From the NCBI GenBank assembly GCA_015523135.1, contig WAKY01000007.1, positions 1 to 9,649 on the forward strand: DNA of 9,649 bases, written 5' to 3'. Numbering within the stretch: position 1 is the stretch's first letter; each line of letters begins with the position of its first letter. Position numbers and translations under genes: made by a program. This DNA is from Candidatus Aciduliprofundum sp. Lineage in GTDB: Archaea > Thermoplasmatota > Thermoplasmata > Thermoplasmatales > Aciduliprofundaceae. The notes under the pieces were generated by a model that worked only from the letters and a program-made list of their open reading frames with translations, did not search any database and was not told the origin of the DNA. Of the stretch, positions 4,999 through 9,649 are shown in pieces.

Positions 4999-6713
4999 GT
5001 TTTCCCTTTATTTTGAAGGATATTGTTAAAATATTCTCTTGCATCTTGAGGTAAATCATTCTTAAAAAGAATGTGTGTGGCTATTGCTTTTCTCTTCTCA
5101 AAATCTAGCTTATTTATAATCTTTTCAAAGTTTTTTCCAAACTTAAGATAAAGTTCCAAAAATTTATCAGCTATTACAGAAAGACACTCAGAACTAATTA
5201 AGGAAGTCTCATCCTTTAAAAGTTCATCACTGAAGAGTTTATCACTGGTCATTAATAAGAAGTTGATTTTTACAAATGTTGAAAAATAAATATGTTTTTT
5301 AGCGTCTTTATCTCTCTCATATTTCTCAAACAAATTCCAAATATTTTCAAAAATGCCTATTCCATTGTTATAGTATTTTTGCATATTGCATATTGTTGCT
5401 ATGAGCTTTGATAGAGGAGCTATTATCTGCTCCACAATATCTGAGATTTCACCTTCAAGCTTGAGAACTAATTCTTGTTTAGATAAAATCCCATTTAACA
5501 GTCTACGAAGTTCACCAACTATCAACTCAGCATATCTAAAATTACTTTCATAAACTTTCTCAGATTCTATTTTTTCTAAGTTATTACCTAATGCAAGTAT
5601 CAATATCTTAATGCAATCACTTGAATACCCCTTATCTCCCAAAAGCTGACCTAACATAAAAGATACAGCCATGTGTACGTCTGTTAAACACTTAATCATA
5701 AAATACTCATATCCAAACTCAGAGCTATTTGGTTTATTCCTAAAATCAAGAATATTTTCTACTGTTGCCTTCACTAAAGGACAAACTTTACCTTTACAAC
5801 AGTTGTTTAAACAACACTTATTTTTGAATGCCGTTACTGCTATTCTACACATCACATTAACTAATTCCTTAAGTACATTGAGTTCCCCTTTCTCGACTGC
5901 AACTTTAGTAAATAATTCAACTTGCTGGGAATATTTAGTATATATATCGATAGAAGAATGACATTTTTCATTTCCTTCATTTGTCGATATTGCTATCTCA
6001 TCTAAAAAAGTATAAGTCAAGGTTTTAATACCTTCTGCAGCAATTAATTCCTGTTGAGTTTCTAAGGATTTCAAAATAATTTCAGAAAACATCTCTATGA
6101 TATCCAAGTGATTTTGATTGATATAATTTTTATCTTTCATCTTTCGTTCCATAATCTCATTGTATATCGCCTTAAAAAAGAGTGTTGGATCTAATAATAT
6201 TATCATATTCCAAATTTTTATCCCTGTATAGAAAATTAATGTGCCAGAAAGTGCAATCTCAATATAGCTGATGAGGTAATATTGTGAAAGAGTATTCTCA
6301 TTTAAATAATAAAGAAATATTAATGTCATTACCAGAGATAAAACATAGACCCCTGTATATCGGAATATATTCCATGCACTTTTGGGAAGATACTTAACCC
6401 CACGGTAGCTATATTTATTATTTAAAATCTGAACTCCCACAATCATACCAGTCATACCTAACGCAAATATGGCTGCCAATCCTTGAAAAATAGAGCTTAG
6501 TAAGTAGCGTTGCGATGATAAGCTCATCCTTACACCTAAAAAATGAGTAATACTTGCAACAAAAGCAAAGATGATGACAAATGTTAATGCGGGTATTTTC
6601 CAATCTTTAATTAGAAAAATCCACTTATGATCTCCTTTAAAAATATCTTCCTTCTCAAAAGGATCAAGTGGATATTCATCGGACTTACATATAATCAACT
6701 TGCCCTTTTTCAC
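4995..6713 (-). CDS. Unrecognised membrane protein with helical soluble domain and Cys cluster
   Basis: I do not recognise a named family. The 572-residue product has a short polar N-terminus, four likely membrane helices (about 39-60, 70-96, 116-137, 144-172) and a soluble, mostly helical part of about 400 residues. FQGLAAIFALGMTGMIVGVQILNNKYSYRG (76-105) recalls the second-helix region of some widespread uncharacterised membrane proteins (DUF2254-like), but this is faint. Cys289, 300, 301, 305, 306 and 311 sit close together (NKCCLNNCCKGKVC), a possible metal site or disulfide knot. The gene is clearly richer in A+T than its neighbours: the 60-base line at 6121 is 25% G+C against 55% for the line at 7921. 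The start is GTG at 6713, with TTTATTTA about 23 bases upstream, so leaderless. The gene stands alone, convergent with the OsmC gene, and could be a recent arrival. Confidence 0.72.
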   Translation of the reverse strand: MKKGKLIICKSDEYPLDPFEKEDIFKGDHKWIFLIKDWKIPALTFVIIFAFVASITHFLGVRMSLSSQRYLLSSIFQGLAAIFALGMTGMIVGVQILNNKYSYRGVKYLPKSAWNIFRYTGVYVLSLVMTLIFLYYLNENTLSQYYLISYIEIALSGTLIFYTGIKIWNMIILLDPTLFFKAIYNEIMERKMKDKNYINQNHLDIIEMFSEIILKSLETQQELIAAEGIKTLTYTFLDEIAISTNEGNEKCHSSIDIYTKYSQQVELFTKVAVEKGELNVLKELVNVMCRIAVTAFKNKCCLNNCCKGKVCPLVKATVENILDFRNKPNSSEFGYEYFMIKCLTDVHMAVSFMLGQLLGDKGYSSDCIKILILALGNNLEKIESEKVYESNFRYAELIVGELRRLLNGILSKQELVLKLEGEISDIVEQIIAPLSKLIATICNMQKYYNNGIGIFENIWNLFEKYERDKDAKKHIYFSTFVKINFLLMTSDKLFSDELLKDETSLISSECLSVIADKFLELYLKFGKNFEKIINKLDFEKRKAIATHILFKNDLPQDAREYFNNILQNKGKT

Positions 6714-6732
6714 CTATACTTATTGCTTTTTC

Positions 6733-6740
6733 TAAATAAA
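6733..6740 (-). promoter_or_regulatory. Candidate TATA box of the orphan membrane-protein gene
   Basis: Reads TTTATTTA on the minus strand, centred about 24 bases before the GTG at 6713. That spacing predicts transcription from the start codon itself. No Shine-Dalgarno site precedes the GTG, in agreement with a leaderless transcript. It also implies that this gene is not merely a readthrough product of the ABC exporter genes upstream. Confidence 0.45.
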
Positions 6741-6769
6741 AGCTTTATGCCCAAGATTAGGTCATTTTC

Positions 6770-7516
6770 CTATGTAAACCTCTTCTCCAGCACCCTCTTG
6801 TGAATGACCACGCCGGAGAAGAAGAAAATCAATGAGAAGAAGAGCATTGCAATGAGGTCGAGCCATAGGGGGAAGTAACCGTGCATTGAGACTGAGTAGC
6901 GGAGCGCATCAACCATGTATGTAAGCGGCGATATCGCAGACACGGCGCGGGCGTACCACGGCAGTTTTTCCAAAGGCACAAAGATACCGCTTATAAACAG
7001 GAGGGTGAATTTTACAAGGGAGGAGAGCATCATCACATCTGCGGGCACGTCTGTTGGTGGATACGAGGACATCAAAATGGTCATTGCGGAGAATGTGAGA
7101 AGAGCCAAGACTACCACGGGTATAAAGATAAGGAGATTTACCCCAATTCCTAGGAAAATCGCAGTGAGGGAGATAAATGAAGTTATTATTATCCCAAAAT
7201 AGAAAGAAGCCTGCATATCTCCGAACAAAACGGTTGTAATAGATATGGGAGAGGATATCAGCCTCTCGAATGTCTTGCTTCTCGCTTCCCACGGAATTAT
7301 CGTTGGCCCCACGGCGGTGGAAGTGAAAAAAGCCGTCATGGCTATGAGCGCCACAAACAGGTATGCATGACTCAAATCCCTCCCGATTAGAAATGCGCCA
7401 AATAAGAAGAAGGGAAACAGAAGACCCATGATCACTACCGGGCCCTTGAGATAAAAAATAAGCATGTCCTTCTTAACGATTGCCAGAGAGCGGGAGAACT
7501 GCGAAAGCTTACTCAT
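6770..7516 (-). CDS. ABC-2 type transporter permease
   Basis: A 248-residue membrane protein with six likely helices (about 27-45, 51-73, 104-124, 128-150, 164-184, 217-238), the standard ABC-2 layout. WEARSKTFERLISSPIS (76-92) is the usual cytoplasmic coupling helix after TM2, and SGIFVPLEKLPWYARAVSAISPLTYMVDALRY (176-207) is the family signature region before the last helix. ABC-2 permeases export drugs, sodium, lipids or polysaccharides using an ATPase partner. The substrate is not evident here. The ATG at 7516 has GGTGAG a few bases before it and overlaps the 3' end of the ATPase gene by 8 bases, so translation is coupled. The frame is open further upstream, but that extension lies inside the ATPase gene and reads as a Trp/Arg-rich sequence unlike the family. 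Confidence 0.88.
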   Translation of the reverse strand: MSKLSQFSRSLAIVKKDMLIFYLKGPVVIMGLLFPFFLFGAFLIGRDLSHAYLFVALIAMTAFFTSTAVGPTIIPWEARSKTFERLISSPISITTVLFGDMQASFYFGIIITSFISLTAIFLGIGVNLLIFIPVVVLALLTFSAMTILMSSYPPTDVPADVMMLSSLVKFTLLFISGIFVPLEKLPWYARAVSAISPLTYMVDALRYSVSMHGYFPLWLDLIAMLFFSLIFFFSGVVIHKRVLEKRFT

Positions 7517-8423
7517 TTTTCTCACCCACCAGAGCCATGAACACGTCTTCCAACGATGGCTTCTCCACATTGAGCGACACAATTTTCAAATTCTCCCTCT
7601 CCGCGTAATTCACTATCTTCTTTATCGTTTCATCCACTTCCCCTGTATACACCTTAACCTTATCCCCTAATATTTCCACCCTGCCCTCAACGATACCTTC
7701 TTTGAATTTGAAGGGAGATAGAGAAAATTCGATCACATTGCTCTTCGCCCCTATTTCTTTGATTTTCTCGGGGGTGTCTATCGCGATGAGCTTTCCGTGA
7801 TTTATTATTGCCACGCGATTGCACAGCTCGTTTGCATCCTGCATATTGTGTGTGTTCATAAATATCGTTTTGCCCCTCTTTTGCTCTTCCCTTATTATCT
7901 TCTTTATCAATCTCGCGGACATGACATCTAAGCCCGATGTGGGCTCGTCCAGGAACAATAATTCAGGGTCGGGGAGCATGGCCATGGCTAAACTCAGCCG
8001 CTGTTTCATCCCCTTTGAAAATCCTCTAACCTTCGTATCCTTTTTCTCGTAGAGGTTGAATAATTTTAAGAGTTCCAAGCTTCTCTCTTCTATTTCTCTC
8101 CTTTTCATCCCGTACAGGCGCCCCATCAAACGCAGGTTTCTCATCGCAGTCAAATCAATGTACGGATTTGCCATCTCGGGCACAATTCCCGTTCTCTCGC
8201 GAATCTCAATTTTGTGCTTTTTCATATCCATGCCGAACACTTCTATTCGCCCAGAGCTCGGGTTCAAAATGCCTGTGAGCATTCTTATGGTCGTGGTCTT
8301 CCCCGCGCCGTTCGGCCCCAAGAACCCGAATATCTCCCCTTTGTTTACGGAGAATGAAATGTCATTCACCGCCAGAAAATCCCCGTAGTATTTCGTCAGA
8401 TGTTCTGCTTTGATTATTTCCAC
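7509..8423 (-). CDS. ABC transporter ATP-binding protein (multidrug/Nat-type exporter)
   Basis: A 304-residue ATPase. Walker A is GPNGAGKTTT (36-45), the Q-loop position reads VPEMANPY with Glu83, as is common in this exporter group, the signature is FSKGMKQR (135-142), Walker B is LLFLDEPTSGLD (155-166), and the switch histidine is His192 in MNTHNM. After the nucleotide-binding domain comes a C-terminal extension (about 220-304) ending in VSLNVEKPSLEDVFMALVG, typical of the CcmA/DrrA/NatA-like class that works with ABC-2 permeases. It powers the permease encoded immediately downstream at the cytoplasmic membrane face. The start is GTG at 8423; the ATG at 8428 is out of frame. An A/T box at 8441-8449 lies about 22 bases upstream, so the transcript is probably leaderless. 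The G+C content is visibly higher than in the gene block at 4995-6713. Confidence 0.92.
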   Translation of the reverse strand: MEIIKAEHLTKYYGDFLAVNDISFSVNKGEIFGFLGPNGAGKTTTIRMLTGILNPSSGRIEVFGMDMKKHKIEIRERTGIVPEMANPYIDLTAMRNLRLMGRLYGMKRREIEERSLELLKLFNLYEKKDTKVRGFSKGMKQRLSLAMAMLPDPELLFLDEPTSGLDVMSARLIKKIIREEQKRGKTIFMNTHNMQDANELCNRVAIINHGKLIAIDTPEKIKEIGAKSNVIEFSLSPFKFKEGIVEGRVEILGDKVKVYTGEVDETIKKIVNYAERENLKIVSLNVEKPSLEDVFMALVGEKNE

Positions 8424-8440
8424 ACCATGCCCATTACATC

Positions 8441-8449
8441 TTTATATTT
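8441..8449 (-). promoter_or_regulatory. TATA box of the ABC exporter operon
   Basis: Reads AAATATAAA on the minus strand, centred about 22 bases before the GTG at 8423. No Shine-Dalgarno site is visible before that GTG, which fits a leaderless start. It shares a 99-base intergenic region with the divergent promoter of the NifX-type gene. Confidence 0.5.
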
Positions 8450-8485
8450 GGTATTTTTGAATTTTTAACTTTCAGTGCAAAAATT

Positions 8486-8519
8486 TTTGAAATATTCTAT
8501 CATGACTTAGAAATGTGAT
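8486..8519 (+). promoter_or_regulatory. Promoter and ribosome site of the NifX-type gene
   Basis: TTTGAAATAT (8486-8495) combines a GAAA-type BRE with an A/T box; the same 10 bases recur before the old-yellow-enzyme gene at 8963-8972. GTGAT at 8515-8519 lies 3 bases before the ATG at 8523 and may act as a short ribosome site. Just before the box, CAAAAATTTTTG (8478-8489) is a perfect 12-base palindrome that could bind a regulator or be chance. Confidence 0.4.
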
Positions 8520-8522
8520 AAA

Positions 8523-8915
8523 ATGAGAGTTGCAATACCGAGCATAAACGATGGAGGATTGGATAGCGAGGTTAGCGGGCATTTCGGGCGTTCCCCGTAC
8601 TACACCTTCGTGGACATCGAAGACGGAGAGATAAAGAATGTGGAAGTTTTTCCCGTACCATTTGAGGAGCATGGCCCCGGAGACCTACCGAACTTCGTGA
8701 AGGAGCATGGTGGAGAAGTCGTGATTGCGTACGGCATGGGGCACCGCGCCGTGGATTTCTTCCAGCAATTGGACATAGATGTGGTCACCGGTGCTGGGGG
8801 AAGAATAAGGGATGTGATAGATGCGTTCATCCACAACATGTTAGAGGTTGACCCCTACTGGAAGGAGAAAATAGAGAAAGAAAAAAGGGAAAAAGAAGAA
8901 TGCGAGGAGCATTAA
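8523..8915 (+). CDS. NifX/NafY-type (dinitrogenase FeMo-cofactor biosynthesis domain) protein
   Basis: A 130-residue protein made of one Nitro_FeMo-Co domain (COG1433, MTH1175-like). MRVAIPSINDGGLDSEVSGHFGRSPYYTFVDIEDGEI (1-37) is the diagnostic start with the HFGR segment (His20), and VVIAYGMGHRAVDFFQQLDIDVVTGAGG (66-93) is the conserved second half. Such proteins bind Fe-S or Fe-Mo-S clusters; in organisms without nitrogenase they are thought to help carry or store iron-sulfur material. No nitrogenase genes are visible here. The C-terminal 17 residues (KEKIEKEKREKEECEEH) are highly charged and end with Cys127 and His130, possible metal ligands. The fold call is strong; the role is inference. 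It is divergent from the ABC exporter and precedes the oxidoreductase gene by 77 bases, with its own promoter likely on each side. Confidence 0.88.
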   Translation: MRVAIPSINDGGLDSEVSGHFGRSPYYTFVDIEDGEIKNVEVFPVPFEEHGPGDLPNFVKEHGGEVVIAYGMGHRAVDFFQQLDIDVVTGAGGRIRDVIDAFIHNMLEVDPYWKEKIEKEKREKEECEEH

Positions 8916-8919
8916 TTTT

Positions 8920-8946
8920 CTTTCTACGGTCTAAAACTTTAGAAAG
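8920..8946. repeat. Nested inverted repeats between the NifX-type and oxidoreductase genes
   Basis: CTTTCTA (8920-8926) and TAGAAAG (8940-8946) are exact 7-base inverted arms around a 13-base loop. Inside, TCTAAA and TTTAGA form a second palindrome. The structure follows the stop at 8913-8915 by 4 bases. It could be part of a terminator or an operator for the next gene; no long T-tract supports the former. Confidence 0.3.
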
Positions 8947-8962
8947 TAGCATTTAAAGAAAA

Positions 8963-8972
8963 TTTGAAATAT
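8963..8972 (+). promoter_or_regulatory. BRE/TATA box of the old-yellow-enzyme gene
   Basis: TTTGAAATAT is centred about 25 bases before the ATG at 8993, the spacing for leaderless transcription. No Shine-Dalgarno site is seen before that ATG. An identical 10-base element precedes the NifX-type gene at 8486. Confidence 0.5.
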
Positions 8973-8992
8973 CTTTTAGGCATGCCGAAACC

Positions 8993-9649
8993 ATGTATAA
9001 TGAGATCTTTGAACCCATAAAAATAGGGAAAAAAGAGAGTAAAAACCGTGTCATATTTCCTCCCATATCCACAAATTTCGGGCGCGAGGATGGCCATCTC
9101 AGCGAGTTGTTCATCAAACATTATGAAACTCGCGCCAAGGGTGATGTCGGATTGCTCATAGTGGAGAATTCATGCGTCTCTTATCCCGAAGGGAAGCATG
9201 GCGCTTACGAGCCCCGCATAGATTCTTGGGATTTCTACGAAGACTGGAAAAATATGGCAAGAAGATTAAAAAAATACGACTCGCTCATTTCCGTTGAGTT
9301 AACGCACGAGGGCTGGAAAAAGAAAGGCGTGAATTTTCTGAGCGATGAAAAAATAAGGGAAATAGTGGAAAACTACAGCACCGCCGCGGAAATTGCGTGC
9401 AAGGCGGGATTTGACATGGTGGAAGTGCAGGGTGCCCATGGTCTCATTGTGAATCAATTTCTCTCCCCTTTAACAAATACCCGGGACGATTCATGGGGCG
9501 AGCGAACAAAATTTGCAATCGAAATACGAAAAGAGATTGCAAAGCGCTGCGGCTGGGATTTTCCAGTCACAATCCGCTTAGCGGTGGATGATTTCTTAGA
9601 AGGAGGGATAAATTTAGATGAGGGAAAGAGAATAGCGGAAGAGCTTCAA
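8993..9649 (+). CDS. Old yellow enzyme-family NADH:flavin oxidoreductase, 3' end cut off
   Basis: The frame is open from ATG 8993 to the window edge, giving the first 219 residues of an FMN-binding TIM barrel. EIFEPIKIGKKESKNRVIFPPIS (4-26) is the typical opening, and AAEIACKAGFDMVEVQGAHGLIVNQFLSPLTNTRDD (131-166) is the family core. These flavoenzymes reduce C=C bonds of enones or enoyl-CoA compounds; larger relatives are 2,4-dienoyl-CoA reductase and NADH oxidase. Three usual residues differ: the core HGAH reads QGAH (Gln146, His149), the HxGR segment reads HEGW (105-108), and the Tyr of DxYGG is replaced by Trp168 in DSWGE. Substrate or activity may therefore differ from standard members. 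An out-of-frame ATG lies at 8982. Whether the C-terminal Fe-S and FAD/NADH domains of the long form are present cannot be seen. Confidence 0.85.
   Translation, partial: MYNEIFEPIKIGKKESKNRVIFPPISTNFGREDGHLSELFIKHYETRAKGDVGLLIVENSCVSYPEGKHGAYEPRIDSWDFYEDWKNMARRLKKYDSLISVELTHEGWKKKGVNFLSDEKIREIVENYSTAAEIACKAGFDMVEVQGAHGLIVNQFLSPLTNTRDDSWGERTKFAIEIRKEIAKRCGWDFPVTIRLAVDDFLEGGINLDEGKRIAEELQ

Noticed and set aside
5671..5961. Plus-strand open frame of 96 codons within the orphan membrane-protein gene
   Set aside because: Low-complexity antisense reading of the helical domain; no promoter or ribosome site is evident.
7517..7582. N-terminal extension of the ABC permease reading frame
   Set aside because: The 22 extra residues are Trp/Arg-rich, lie wholly within the ATPase coding sequence and have no ribosome site; the ATG at 7516 has one.
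8056..8388. Plus-strand open frame of 110 codons opposite the ABC ATPase
   Set aside because: It is antisense to Walker A and neighbouring conserved ATPase codons and has no family features.
1..9649. tRNA or rRNA genes, CRISPR arrays, insertion sequences, riboswitches
   Set aside because: No cloverleaf with a conserved T-loop, no spaced repeats, no transposase-like frame and no long structured leader were seen by eye; a covariance-model scan was not possible.

Overview
The window looks archaeal. Promoters read as BRE/TATA boxes (GAAA followed by TTTAAATA-like elements) placed about 22-25 bases before start codons, several genes seem to be leaderless, other starts use GGTGA/GAGGTG-type ribosome sites, and codon use favours ATA (Ile) and AGA/AGG (Arg). 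Gene content (ACR3-like permease, UspA, large SPASM and B12-binding radical SAM enzymes, a NifX-type protein, an old-yellow-enzyme relative) suggests an anaerobic, probably thermophilic euryarchaeon. A Thermoplasmatota/DHVE2 (Aciduliprofundum-like) source is my best guess, but this is an inference from style, not an identification.

Layout. (1) Positions 1-1059, minus strand: a UspA stress protein followed by an ACR3/BASS-type permease cut by the window edge, as a two-gene operon. (2) Positions 1060-1239: a divergent promoter region with mirror-image BRE/TATA elements and a perfect 11+11 bp palindrome covering the start of the next gene. (3) Positions 1240-4553, plus strand: a tight three-gene operon of a winged-helix regulator, a SPASM radical SAM protein with ligands for three Fe-S clusters, and a B12-binding radical SAM protein. 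(4) Positions 4588-4998, plus: an OsmC-like protein lacking the second catalytic cysteine. (5) Positions 4995-6713, minus: an AT-rich orphan gene for a four-helix membrane protein with a large helical soluble domain and a cysteine cluster, overlapping osmC tail to tail by 4 bases. (6) Positions 6770-8423, minus: an ABC-2 type exporter (ATPase then permease, overlapping). (7) Positions 8523-8915, plus: a NifX/NafY-type protein with a charged tail ending in Cys and His. (8) Position 8993 to the window end, plus: the N-terminal part of a divergent old-yellow-enzyme family oxidoreductase.

The best candidate for an undescribed system is the regulator plus two radical SAM enzymes. The genes overlap or nearly touch, and the palindrome sits between TATA box and start codon, where a bound repressor would block transcription. 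A near-copy of one operator arm lies just before the OsmC gene promoter, so that gene may belong to the same regulon. The two enzymes probably act one after the other on one substrate; the sequence does not reveal which. Membrane-lipid modification and tetrapyrrole chemistry are the two classes I would test first.

No tRNA, rRNA, CRISPR array, insertion sequence or tandem repeat was seen.
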